A stretch of 64,000 nt of DNA from contig CM057230.1 in assembly GCA_029891385.1 (NCBI GenBank), forward strand, positions 34,303,402 through 34,367,401, written 5' to 3'. Origin of the DNA: Erythroxylum novogranatense. Taxonomy: Eukaryota > Streptophyta > Magnoliopsida > Malpighiales > Erythroxylaceae. Made by a program: the position numbers and the translations under genes. Positions 34,701 to 45,394 of this stretch are shown piece after piece (position 1 is the first letter of the stretch; each line of letters opens with the position of its first letter). The notes under the pieces were generated by a model. The model saw only the letters and a list, made by a program, of their open reading frames with translations, was not told the origin of the DNA and searched no databases.

Positions 34701-34964
34701 CTTGTCATTTTCTTGAAATCACAAATCATTCATTTTTCAAAGGTTCATAAAATCATAAACTAAGAAATCTTGTCATTTTCTTGAAATCACAAATCATTCA
34801 TTTTTCAAAGGTTCATAAAATCATAAACTAAGAAATCTTGTCATTTTCTTGAAATCACAAATCATTCATTTTTCAAAGGTTCATAAAATCATAAACTAAG
34901 AAATCTTGTCATTTTTTTGAAATCACAAATCATTCATTTTTCAAAGGTTCATAAAATCATAAAC
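34701..34964. repeat. 68-bp tandem repeat, four copies
   Basis: Units start at 34701, 34769, 34837 and 34905; same unit as 25230-25560 with one copy fewer. Confidence 0.94.
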
Positions 34965-37054
34965 GCAATTCATGCATTTTTCAAACTTTCATGAAATCAT
35001 GAATGCAATTCAACTTGTCATAATTCACATCATATATCACATACCACCTAACACATCATAATGGTTTGGCAAGTCCACAATTCTTGGCAACCATATAGTC
35101 TCATTTAATGAGCTTATATGAGCAAATCTTGAGGAGTCCAAATATTGGATCATCCTATGCCACGATCGGGCAAAAAGTGAAGGCTTTTCATGGTCATCGC
35201 ACGAGACTTTTCTTGGGTGGACTTAACCTAACCCACATAACATATAATCATGTCTTGAAACTTGATTGCCCAAAGGCAAAAATCTTGGAAATCTTGTTTT
35301 GCATAAATCATGCAAATTTTCATAAATCATTTCATGATCATAAAGCATTTCATATGCAATGCATCATCATTCCTCAAGCAAAATCACATAACAACCACAT
35401 TCACATATCAAATCATCAATCATCCAATTCACATAACATTTTCAAATCATTCATACCATTATACATCAATGATAGCAATTTCTCAAGGCATTTAAAAACA
35501 ATAAATTTGAAAGCATTTTTAGATTCGTAATTTTTTTGAAAGATATATTAATGGCCCATCATTTAACTATAAACATAAAACCTACCTTATGATTCCTTGC
35601 TTGAAAACCTTCCCTTGCTTTCCATTCCTCTTGCCTCTCACCATTTTCCTCAAAATTAACACAAATTCCCAAATCAAAAGTCATCCAAAATACAACAAAT
35701 CCTAAGGACACAAATCATGAAATTGATCTTGGAATCACAATACCCATTCATTTTCTAGGCTTTCTCAACCGTAACCCAACCAAAAACTTAACCTTAAATC
35801 AAGAACTTACCTTGAATCTTTAGCTAACCAAGTGATTCCTTGGTTCAAAGTGAAGCTCTAGTGATTTCCCACACTTTTTCCTCTTGAACTTTCTTTAAAA
35901 ACCTCTTAAATCTCTTGGAAAATCCAACCCTAGCAAGCTCCTTCTTCTTTTCTCCTTCTTCTTTCCACTTGCACGAAACTCTCTCTCTTCTCCTCACAAT
36001 TTTCGTAACTTCTCTTCTTTCCTACCCTAACTCACTTATTCTCCTTCCTTTTATACTCTTCCTAGGTCACTTAAGCCCATTTCTTCATTTAAACCCATTT
36101 ACTCTTCTCCTCTTCTTCTTATTCTCCCATTAATTCATTTAACTTTCCTCCTTTTATACTCCTTCCTACTCACTTAAGCCCATAAGCCCTAAAGCCCATT
36201 CACTTCCCTCTTCTTTCCTTCTTCCTTCCTTCTTCATTTTACTCATACTACTCAAGCCCACTTCTTCATTTAAGCCCAACTTATTTTCTTTTCTTTTCCT
36301 ACCTCAATTCATTTCATCTCCTTCCTTTTATACTTCCTTCTTCATTTAACTCAAGCCCAAGGCCCAAGTCCACTTCATTTAATTCCTTCCTTCTTATTTT
36401 CCTACTACAACTTAAGCCCATTTCATTTATATCCTCTCTTCTTTATTCATTTCGTTTGGACCCAAAGCCCAATTTATTCTTCCTTCTTTCTTCTCATCCT
36501 ACTAAATCACTTAAGTCCAAACCATTTCTTCTTCTTTTCATTTGATTTAGGCCCATCATTCTCTTAGGCACAATTAAACTCTAAACTCTTAAATTCAACT
36601 AACACATTTAATTGTATTAATTCATGCCACCTAACTCATTACTCTCATTTAATCCTCTTCTTTTTTTTTATCACCACTTAAGCCCAACTTGAGTCCAAGG
36701 CCCATTTAACCCTTAATACATTCATAACCTGCATAATACCTTAATACACTTAATCCATGTCATATAGTCTTAGTCTAATCAACATGTTAATCAAATTTTC
36801 TTAACATGCTAATTTAGTCCACAAAAATACAATCATTGAATCCCATTAAATCATGCCACCTAATTTCATGACACCTTACCTTAAGCATATTAACATGTCA
36901 ATTAGTTCCACATTAATCCATCTCGTATTTATACCATATCTTCTATTTCATTTCAATTTCAAGAATTCTTAACTTCTTTACTCATGAATAATCATTCAAA
37001 AATCCTTATTTAATAATCCTAACTTACCAAAAAGATTCGGGGTCCAATACAACT

Positions 37055-37480
37055 AACAATTTGGCCAACCAGTATGTTGATATTTTTAAGCAGGTGAGGC
37101 AGAACCTGAAGGAGTCTAATGAAAAGCACAAGATTGCCGCTGACAAGCATAAACGTTTCCAGTCCTTCAAGGTTGGTGATCAAGTTATGGTGTACTTGCG
37201 GAAGGAACGTGGAGGAGGACAGCAAAAGCTAGATCCAAAGAAGATTGGTCCTTTCAATATAACTCAGAAGATCAATGACAATGCTTATGTTCTTGACCTT
37301 CCAGATCATATGAAGATATCCAAGACGTTTAACGTGGCGGATCTTTACCTTTATCACCCTGATGATGGTAACTCGAGGTCGAGTTCTTTACAAGTGGAAG
37401 GGAATGATGCGGACCAGTTAGCTTTGGATTACATGGAAGATCTTGACCGCGACAAGGTTTGCGGTAGGATGCGAAAATAG
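37055..37480 (+). pseudogene. Integrase C-terminus of GYP-A
   Basis: Resumes the frame left at 23509. Reads KQVRQNLKESNEKHKIAADK, then FKVGDQVMVYLRKER, LDPKKIGPFNITQKINDNAY (GPY/F-like motif with IGPF) and ISKTFNVADLYLYHPDD. TAG at 37478-37480 ends the polyprotein. No chromodomain follows, unlike TEK-1 and TEK-2. Confidence 0.9.
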
Positions 37481-37492
37481 ACTTAAATTCTA

Positions 37493-37841
37493 TGATGCCG
37501 TGTATGTTTGGATTCTAAATCCTTGCTTAGTTAGGAATTCTAGTTAGCAGTAGGAGTTTATTAAGGATTCTAAATCCTTGTTTAGTTTATTAGGAGTTTA
37601 TTTTCCTAATCTTGTTAGGAGTTGGATTAGGACTTTTGGCCATTATAAATAGGCCTTATTTATGTTTTCAGAAGATCATCAATTTTTGGAATAAAAACTT
37701 CATTCTAGAATTTGGCTTTGCCATTCTTTCAAGATCGCTTGTCGTTCTTGTTTCTCTTTTCGTCCAATCAAACGACATTGATTAAACTCCTGAACGGAGT
37801 CTAAACGTTCTTGTTCTGTTCGTAACTTCGGTTCTACGTCA
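37493..37841 (+). repeat. 3' LTR of GYP-A
   Basis: Short LTR of about 350 bp ending CTACGTCA at 37841; the end matches 1-52. The start is uncertain (TGATGCCGTG at 37493 is the best candidate). A TATA box TATAAATA is at 37644-37651 and an AATAAAA-type signal at about 37690. Directly followed by TEK-2 gag. Confidence 0.75.
37644..37651 (+). promoter_or_regulatory. TATA box in the GYP-A LTR
   Basis: TATAAATA about 200 bases before the LTR end, a normal place for a short LTR promoter. Confidence 0.6.
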
Positions 37842-37842
37842 G

Positions 37843-38660
37843 GACTTCTACGGGACCACGGATCTTGAGGAAGCCGAGACCTGGTTGAGGAAGACCGAGA
37901 GGGTCTTAGATCAGATGGAGTGCGAGGATGATGAGAGAGTGGTCTATGCTGCCAGTTTACTCCAGGGTGATGCCTTGCATTGGTGGGAGTGTGTACCGGG
38001 GAGTCAGCTGAAGCCGATAGGGTTGACATGGGGAGACTTCCTGGCTGCTTACAGGAAGAAATATCTATCTGAGGTGTATATTCAGCAGAAGCAGAGGGAA
38101 TTTCTGAGTCTCACCCAGAGGGAGATGACAGTTGCTGAATATGAGCGTCGGTTTACTCAGTTATCAAGGTATGCTTCAGAGATGATGTTCAGTGAGGCTG
38201 CAAAGTGCTGTCGGTTTGAGTCGGGCCTGCACCTAGCTATAGTGCAGAACTTTGGCGACTTTCAACAGTTGGTTTAAGCAGCATTGAGAGTTGAGAACAT
38301 TGAGAACATCAAGAGTGCAGTTAGCAGGAAAAGAAAGGGAAGAGAGCAGTTCGGGAAGGGAGGTGGTACTTTTGTACCTGGGAGAAGTACCAGAACCTTT
38401 CCTGTTCAGTATGAGGAGAGATGCAGCAGTGCGAACCGGCCTTAGACCTATGATGACTTCTACTGTTTCTCACCAAGCCTCAACGGTGGGCGGCAGTAGA
38501 AGAGGAGATGAGGAGAGGCTACCTCTTCCCAAATGTGAGCACTGTGGGAATCTCCATAAGGGGGAATGTCACAAATTAACAGGAGCATGCTTCAATTGTG
38601 GACAGAGAGGACGCATAGCTAGACAGTGTCCTAAGCCGGACAGAAGAGAGGGATTACAGA
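37843..38660 (+). pseudogene. gag of TEK-2 (partial, broken)
   Basis: 37843-38277: capsid domain with TDLEEAETWLRKTERVLDQM, ALHWWECVPG, YRKKYLSEVYIQQKQREF and LSRYASEM. Stop at 38275-38277. A new frame from 38291 runs through a basic linker to two knuckles: CEHCGNLHKGEC and CFNCGQRGRIARQC (residues 100-113 of that frame). The second has Arg in place of the zinc-binding His; TEK-1 keeps His. Confidence 0.88.
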
Positions 38661-38779
38661 TGCAAGCTTCTAGGAGGACAGATACAGCGGGACAGAAGGC
38701 TGTGACTGAAGTGGGTAGCTCTGGAGTACCTAAGAGAGTACATCCTCCAGACAGATCCAGGGGGCAAGCATCAGCTAGA

Positions 38780-39568
38780 GTGTTTACAATGACTCGAGAG
38801 GAGGCAGAGACCGTTCCAGAAGTGGTGACGGGTATGGTAAAATTGTTTGATGATGATGTTCTTATTTTAATTGATCCGGGTTCTACCCATTATTTTGTGT
38901 CGTTGGGTAGGACTGTACTTAGGAGGAATTTGAGCCCATTGGATACTTCGCTGATGGTGAGTACTCCGATCGGCCAGTATATTATTATCAGTCAAGCATA
39001 TAGAGAGTGTGAGATAGGGATTAGTGGAGAAAATTTTGTGGTGGATTTGATGCCCTTGAAGATGGGGGGACTGGATGTGATCCTAGGTATAGATACATTA
39101 GAAAAGTATCATGCCAACTTAGACTGCAAGCAGAAGACAGTGGAGTTCGAGCTAGAGAATGGCAGAAAAGTGGTATTCATGGGAGATAGAAAAGCCAGTC
39201 CGCCTCGGATTGTTTCAGCTATGACAGCAGAGAGAATGATGAGTAAGGGGTCTGAAGCATATCTGGCCTATATGTTAGACACGAAGGCAGATAGAGGGAG
39301 GTTGGAAGACATACCTGTAGTCAGGGAATTCTCGGATGTCTTTCCCGAGGAATTGTCAGAACTACCTCCACCTAGGAAAATTGAGTTTCCCGTTGAGCTT
39401 CTTTCAGGCACTACGCCGATCTCAATTCCACCTTACCGAATGGCTCTGGCAGAATTGAAGGAGCTTAAGGAGCAATTGGAGGACTTATTAGAGAAGGGTT
39501 ACATTAGGCCGAGCTCTTCACCGTGGGGAGCTCCGGTTCTCTTTGTGAAGAAGAAGGATGGGTCGTAG
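38780..39568 (+). pseudogene. Protease and RT start of TEK-2
   Basis: Lead-in ARVFTMTREEAETVPE, then LILIDPGSTHYFV: the active site DSG has become DPG (about 38873-38881). GLDVILGIDTLEKYHANLDC completes protease. The pre-RT linker ([20 protein letters not shown]) and first RT block ([20 protein letters not shown]) follow. TAG at 39566-39568 replaces the conserved Trp of DG(T/S)WRM. Confidence 0.9.
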
Positions 39569-40537
39569 CGGATGTGTGTGGATTACAGGAAGCTGAATCA
39601 TGCCACCATTAAGAATAGATACCCGCTCCCGCGTATAGATGATTTGTTTGACCAATTGCAAGGGGCGAGAGTCTTTTCCAAGATAGATTTGAGATCGGGT
39701 TACCATCAGTTAAGGATAAGGGAGACCGATGTGTCAAAGACTGCTTTTAGGACACGGTATGGCCACTTTGATTTTTTGGTTATGCCTTTTGGGTTAACGA
39801 ATGCTCCTGCGGTCTTTATGGATTTGATGAATAGAGTCTTCAAGTCTTTCCTAGAACAATTTATCATTATCTTTATTGATGATATATTGGTCTATTCTAA
39901 GAGTGATAAGGAGCATGAGGATCATTTGAGGGTTGCCTTGGAGACCTTGAGAAAGAATGAATTGTATGCCAAATTCGATAAATGCGAATTTTGGATAAGA
40001 GAAGTGGTATTTCTGGGGCATGTGATTTTAGAACGCGGAGTGCATGTGGATCCACGAAAGATAGAAGCTGTGGTTGAATGGGAAACACCTAAGAATGTAG
40101 CTGAAGTGAGAAGTTTCTTGGGATTAGCCGGATATTACAGGAGGTTTGTGGAGGGCTTTTCTATGATAGCTGCCCTACTTTCCAAATTGACGAGGAAGAA
40201 TAAGAAATTTGAGTGGACTGAGGAGTGCCAGAGCAGTTTTGAGGAATTGAAGAATAGGCTTACTACTGCACCGATTTTGACATTACCCTATGGTGATGAT
40301 GGATACATTGTATACAGTGACGCCTCTAGGAAGGGTTTAGGGTGTGTATTGATGCAAGGAGAGAAAATGATTGCCTATGCTTCTAGGCAATTAAAGCCTT
40401 ATGAAATGAATTATCCTATTCAAGACTTGGAGTTGGATGCTATAATTTTCGCATTGAAGATTTGGAGACATTACTTATATGGAGTTACCACTAAGGTGTT
40501 TACAGACCATAAGAGTTTTAAGTATCTGTTGAGCTAG
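39569..40537 (+). pseudogene. Reverse transcriptase and RNase H of TEK-2
   Basis: 321-residue open frame from 39572. [33 protein letters not shown] (D39), [13 protein letters not shown] at 101-104, [19 protein letters not shown]. RNase [60 protein letters not shown]. It ends at TAG 40535-40537, where TEK-1 has CAG (Gln). All catalytic residues are kept. Confidence 0.93.
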
Positions 40538-41083
40538 AAAGAGTTGAACTTGAGACAGAGGCGATGGTTAGAATTATTAAAAGATTATGACTTGATGATC
40601 GACTACCATCCGGGGAAAGCTAATGTGGTAGCAGATGCACTGAGTAGGAAGTCCACTATGGCACATATGGAAACGGTGTATCTTCCCTTACTGAAGGAAT
40701 TAGCCAGGTTTGAGGTGACGTTGAGACAAGTTGAACCTGATTGTATCTTGGCAAATTTTAGAGTGAGACCAGTATTGAAGGAGAAGATCAAAGAATTGCA
40801 GGAATAGGATGAGTACTTGAGTAAGATTAGAGAAGAGGTAAAGAATGGCAAACCTTCTGAAGTAGAGGTGAAGGAAGATGGATTGATGGTTATGGGCAAT
40901 AGATTGTGTATTCCAGACAGGTTAGAGCTGAAGGATGAGATCCTTGATGAGGCGCATAATGCTCCGTATGCAATGCACCCAGGGAGTTCTAGGATGTATC
41001 GAGATTTGAAAGAACATTTTTGGTGGAAGGGAATGAGAAAAGATGTGGCAGAATTCGCTAAAAGATATTTAGTGTGTCAGTAA
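40538..41083 (+). pseudogene. RNase H end and integrase zinc domain of TEK-2
   Basis: 40544-40807: [38 protein letters not shown] at 40805-40807. 40817-41083: H2C2-type lead (DEILDEAHNAPYAMHPGSSR, MYRDLKEHFWWKGMRKDVAE, YLVCQ). TAA at 41081-41083 stands where the family usually has a second Gln (CQQVKAEHQ). Confidence 0.9.
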
Positions 41084-41680
41084 GTTAAAGCTGAGCACCA
41101 AGCACCTTCAAGCAAGCTTAATCCCTTGTCGATTCCAGAATGGAAATTGGAGAAGATTACCATGGATTTTCTGATGGGATTACCAAGGACTAGCAAGAAG
41201 TATGATGCAATATGGGTGATTGTTGATAGGTTAACCAAGTCAACACACTTCTTGCCTATTAGACAGACAGATTCCTTGAATGTTTTGGCCAAAAAGTACG
41301 TGGATGAGGTAATCAGACTTCATGGGATTCCAAGCTCAATAGTTTCTGATAGGGATCCTAGGTTTACCTCCATATTTTGGGAAAGCTTGCAGGAGGCTCT
41401 GGGGACTAGATGACATTTTAGTACAACTTTCCATCCGCAGACTGATGGACAATCGGAGAGGACAATACGGACCTTGGAGGCAATATTGAGAGCTTGTGCT
41501 TTGGATTTTAAAGGTTCGTGGGATGATCACCTACCTTTGATTGAGTTTTCTTACAATAATTCCTATCACTCGGGAATCCAAATGGCACCTTATAAGGCTT
41601 TGTATGGTAGGAGATGCAAAACTCCTATTTGTTGGGATGAGGAAGGTGAAAGGAAGCTTTTAGAACCTGAGTTGGTATAG
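41084..41680 (+). pseudogene. Integrase catalytic core of TEK-2
   Basis: ITMDFLMGLPRTSKKYDAIW, VIVDRLTKSTHF (first Asp), IVSDRDPRF (second Asp), TGA at 41411-41413 where TEK-1 has a Leu codon, then FHPQTDGQSERTIRTLE (Glu) and NNSYHSGIQMAPYKALYGRR. TAG at 41678-41680 follows PELV. Confidence 0.9.
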
Positions 41681-42208
41681 ATTACAGTCGATAAAGTTAA
41701 ATTGGTGAAGCAGAGGCTTAAAGCAGCTCAAGATAGGATGAAAAGCTACACGGATGCCCATAAGAAAGAGATGGAATTTGAAGTGGGAGAAAAGGTATTT
41801 CTTAGAGCTTCTCCATGGAAAGGTGTTTTGAGGTTTGGCAAAAAGGGCAAGCTTAGCCCGAGGTACATAGGCCCATATGAGATCATTGAGAGGATCGGGC
41901 CTTTGGCTTATAAGTTAGATTTGCCAATGGAGTTATCTAAGATTCACAATGTGTTCCACGTGTCAATGCTGAGGAAGTACAGATCGGATCCTTCACATAT
42001 AGTTCAACCTTCAGAGATTCAGTTGAGGGAGGATTTAACTTATGAGGAGCAACCAGTGAAGATCTTAGATTCAAAGGAAAAGGTGTTAAGGAATTAGATT
42101 GTAAAGCTGGTTAAGGTCTTGCGGAGGAACCATTCGATGGAAGAAGCAACTTGGAAGCCTTTGGAAGCCATGAAGGAGAAGTACCCATACCTCTTCATGG
42201 ACTCAAGT

Positions 42209-42232
42209 AAGGATTTCGAGGACGAAATTCTT
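42209..42232 (+). promoter_or_regulatory. Hairpin with AGGA loop upstream of the TEK-2 PPT
   Basis: AAGGATTTCG-AGGA-CGAAATTCTT. The single departure from the TEK-1 stem (A to G at 42212) gives a G-U pair in RNA, so a 10-pair stem is still possible. Confidence 0.8.
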
Positions 42233-42234
42233 TT

Positions 42235-42247
42235 AAGAGGGGAGAAT
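42235..42247 (+). other. Polypurine tract of TEK-2
   Basis: AAGAGGGGAGAAT precedes the LTR start TGTTGGGCCCCG at 42248. Confidence 0.85.
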
Positions 42248-45200
42248 TGTTGGGCCCCGAAAATTTTTTATTTTATTTTATTTTATTATTTGATTTATTC
42301 TTTATTTTTGCTTTAATTGTTTTAATTGTATATATATATATTTGTTGAGTCTTGGAATTAGCAAGTATGATTGGGATTAGAATTTTGAAGTTAGAGTGAA
42401 GGATTAGAATTAATTGGATTAATTGGTAGTAGGCTTGTGAGTGTAGAGCCATATGAGTCAAATAAGGGCATGTTAAAAAGAATGGGCTTTAGAGGTTAAT
42501 GGGATAAGTAGAAGGAGGAGAGCCCAAAAGCATTGTAAGTTATAAGGAGAGCTTAAAACTACGTAGTATTGGAGGAGGGCTTTAAATTGAGAAATAAGTG
42601 AATTAAGTTGTTAAGGAGAAGAAGCAAGTGTCGTGGACCAAAAGAAGAGAAGCCAAAAATGTGAGCTAAGGAAGAGGGAGCTTTCGGCTAGGTGGAAGAG
42701 AGTCGTAGAAATCTTGAAGGGAGGAAGAAAGAAGAAGAAAAAGAAGAAGAAATTACTTGTTGAAGGTTAGTTCCACCCTTGTTTATGTTAGGTTCAATAA
42801 TGGGATAAAATGGAAGTTAGGGTTTGTGTAGGGTTTGTGTAGGGTTTGAGGAAAGAAAGAAGAGAAGGTGAAATCAAAGGAATTTTGGGATTTCTAAGTT
42901 AAGGTTTTGGTTATTCTAGCATAGATGGCTTATGGGTAGGTTAGGTTTAAAGTTTATTTTTATCTTTGCTTGATTTATGAATGCTATGCCTTTCTTTTAA
43001 AATATATTCATTAAATGGAGTATGGTTTAATTGAAGGAAATCAAGAAAACCCCACTCAAGACAAGGAGGAAGGGCAATCTTGAATTCGGATCCCGACGTT
43101 AGGTGGGTAACATTTTTATAGTCGTTGTGTAATGGGCAAATGCCCTATGTGTGCAACCTTTGTTAAATTGTGTGTATATTGAAAGTGTATTTCCTTTGAT
43201 TTGAAGAAAAGTATGAAACTATGATGATTCGATAGAATGAAAGAAGCATAAAATGTTATTCTTGTGTTTGAATATGTGAGCATAAATTGGTTGTGATTGG
43301 GCGAGAGAGAACCTGTTTCGTTAGTCTCGTGCACGATGACCCCCTAGCCTTCTCCTGGCTACCCGGTTGAGGCCACGAGATCCTGAGAAATCGGACTCGT
43401 CGTGTTTACGGTAAACTTCAGTTTCTTTCATGTTTATGGAACTCTCGAGCCAATTGTGTGCATTTCATCATTTTTGGTGTTTATGATGCATAATACGTGA
43501 TTTAACTGATAGAAGATTTCATGTTATGCTTTAGGTGATGAGTTCGGTTAATTGTGATTTATGTGATAAAGTTGGGTATTTATGCATAATATGTTGATTG
43601 CTAATTCTTTGGATTCTTGATTATGTGATGTATGGCTCATTACTTGATGGCTATAAAGGTGTTAGCCACTGAGCCGTATTTTGCTCACCCCATTCTCCCT
43701 CCTCAGATGCAAATCAAGTTGAGCGCTGAACCTTGCAAGGCATCGGGCATAACTCTAAGAATCTTAGACACTTTTTTATTAAGTTAGTAACTAGCTGTTG
43801 GAATAGCTTTATAAGCATATCGATCATTGAGCATCTCATATTTTGTATTTTGCACTTGACTCCTGATGAATAGGCCGATATGTAACTAAAGCTGTGTATG
43901 AAATTTTGTTATGTTTAAAAAGAGAATGAGAGCTCTAGTACTCTCTTCTTCATATGTTTATGTTGAATTGCGATCTGTGTGTGATCTCGAAAAGGGTATG
44001 TGTATGAGTCTTTTAATTGTTGAGTTTCTGTTGAAATTTTGCTTTGGGAGAGCTAGCTGGGAATTTGCTAAGGTTTATGAGCTATTGAAATTCTGGGCTG
44101 ATGTGTTCATGCGATCAATTTTGGATATATTGTGCATTCAGCCAAATTTTGGATTGTTATAGGTCGTATAGGATTATTTAGACTCCTTGAGGTTGTTAGG
44201 CGAGCTGTAGAGCTTTCCATGATGTATTATGAGCTATTTTAGGGTGCGTTAATTGGTAGATAGGAGTTGTTAGAATTAAGTGCAGGTGCTGTCTAAATGA
44301 CAGATTTTAGCAGAGAGATTTGAGTCCACTTTTGACCCTTATAGAGTTGGAAATTGGATCAGTGATCTTCATGGAAGTTGTAGAGCGTTCTTTTACCTTT
44401 CCATAGATACCAAGTTTGCTAAATTTGGAGTTCTGGGTCAAAAGTTATGGTATTTGCAAATCTGGGTACTATTTTAGAGGAGCTAGTTGATTGGTCTTGG
44501 AGTGAACTTTTGATCCCTTTAGTGGCCGAGCTTGTCTTTGAGTTCTTCTTGAAAATTGTAGATTTTTCTTTTACCTTTCTATCAATACCAAGTTTGTCAA
44601 AATCGGAACTCAGAGTCAAAAGATATTAAGGTTAGAAGTCTGATAGGTCGGGCTGCGGGTTGCTCGCCCCGTGAGGGCGATGTGCTCGCCCCGTGCAGGC
44701 GAGAGGCTCGCCTCCCGCGGGCGCTCTCCCAGCGCAGGCGAGGCGCCGGGCGCTCAGATCGCTCGCCCTTTAGGCGAGCGATGCACGTCATTGGGGTCGG
44801 TTCTTGGCCGACCGATCCCTCTTCCTTCTTTTGGCCATAACTTCTTGCTCAGACCTCCGATCGACCTCATTTTTGAAGCGATAGACTCCTAAGACATTTT
44901 CCTATCTTTCCTAACCCGATTAATCAATTTTGCTTTTAAAGTGAAAAAGGTGTATTGAAACAAAGTGTGATGGTCGGTTGATAAAGTCTAAATATACTTC
45001 AATGATTTTGAAATATCTTGAGCTATAGAGTTCCGATCGGATCAATTCTTGTTTTAAATTAAACTAGAGACTTAAATATACAAGTTTTATGATGGAACCA
45101 ATCGGCAATTTAGCCTCAAAAACCTTCAAATTCTGGCATGAATTCGTTAGAGTGTTCAGTTTTTTACTGTTTTTCTTTAGATAGTATTTTGGCCATAACT

Positions 45201-45394
45201 CCTTGATTTTTAATCCAAATTGAGCGTTTTAGTGATATTGGAATCGTTATAGTAGAGAGAACAAATTTTCTTAGAAAGCCGATCTGAATCTTTCTATTGG
45301 AGGTTTCCCAGATTGTGGTCAGTATTGTTGTCGGTTTTGGGTCTTCTATGCTTGTGTGTTTCCGAATGTTGGGCCTCAGAGACGGGGTCCAACA
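42248..45394 (+). repeat. 3' LTR of TEK-2
   Basis: 3147 bp, starting TGTTGGGCCCCG and ending GGGGTCCAACA, nearly perfect inverted ends. U3-like part with GGGCTTT and AGCCCA motifs (42480-42590); GC-rich hairpin cluster at 44640-44790. ATTAT at 45395-45399 would be the 3' TSD. No second copy is in the window. Open frames such as 43911-44162 have no recognisable domain. Confidence 0.88.
44640..44790. repeat. GCTCGCC/GGCGAGC hairpin cluster in the TEK-2 LTR
   Basis: Repeated GCTCGCC and GGCGAG in a GC-rich island. It ends in a perfect hairpin: ATCGCTCGCC (44758-44767), loop CTTTA, GGCGAGCGAT (44773-44782). Confidence 0.92.

Larger units (their letters stand above)
23513..37049 (-). mobile_element. 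LARD-1, long-LTR non-coding retrotransposon
   Basis: Minus-strand element with LTRs 23513-27629 (4117 bp) and 30551-37049 (interrupted by SOLO-D), a perfect 5-bp TSD CAACT (23508-23512 and 37050-37054), a 17-base PBS match at 30530-30546 and a PPT at 27630-27642. The 2.9-kb internal region has no gag or pol similarity in any frame. Long LTRs, short non-coding interior and intact cis signals fit a large retrotransposon derivative (LARD) that needs proteins from a partner. The PPT-adjacent hairpin shared with TEK-1 and TEK-2 suggests a Tekay-like partner. Confidence 0.9.
30551..37049 (-). repeat. 5' LTR of LARD-1 (split by SOLO-D)
   Basis: Direct repeat of 23513-27629. The LTR parts are 30551-31879 and 34041-37049, separated by SOLO-D. 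It also has a 261-bp duplication not found in the other LTR: 31607-31867 equals 34041-34301, adjacent once SOLO-D is removed. The rest matches closely. Confidence 0.92.
1..37841 (+). mobile_element. GYP-A, Ty3/gypsy element (nested host, internally deleted)
   Basis: A plus-strand LTR retrotransposon pieced together from three segments: 1-1289 (LTR end, PBS, gag), 22891-23509 (protease, RT start, integrase scrap) and 37055-37841 (integrase C-terminus, 3' LTR). The reading frame resumes exactly across each insertion once one TSD copy is removed, which is the main proof that the pieces belong together. The LTR ends are alike: positions 27-52 and 37817-37841 both end in ACGTCA or GCGTCA. Most of RT, all RNase H and most of integrase are deleted at about 23464. 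Integrase ends without a visible chromodomain. The 5' LTR start and 5' TSD lie outside the window. The clade was not determined. Confidence 0.85.
41681..42247 (+). pseudogene. Integrase C-terminus and chromodomain of TEK-2
   Basis: 41702-42097: AAQDRMKSYTDAHKKEMEFE, KLSPRYIGPYEIIERI (GPY/F), HNVFHVSMLRKYRSDPSH. TAG at 42095-42097. The chromodomain is in the next stretch: KVLRRNHSMEEATWKPLEAM, KEKYPYLF, then FEDEILLRGE across the hairpin at 42209-42232. Confidence 0.9.
37842..45394 (+). mobile_element. TEK-2, 3' part of a Tekay-like chromovirus
   Basis: Starts in mid-gag (DFYGTTDLEEAETW) directly at the GYP-A LTR end, in the place where TEK-1 reads DFHGTTNPEEAEAW. The simplest reading is that GYP-A inserted into TEK-2 gag and the rest of TEK-2 lies left of the window; GGACT at 37842-37846 would then be the TSD. 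Gag, protease, RT, RNase H, integrase, chromodomain, PPT (42235-42247) and the 3' LTR (42248-45394) follow in order. It is collinear with TEK-1 without large gaps but has at least seven stop codons. Confidence 0.9.
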
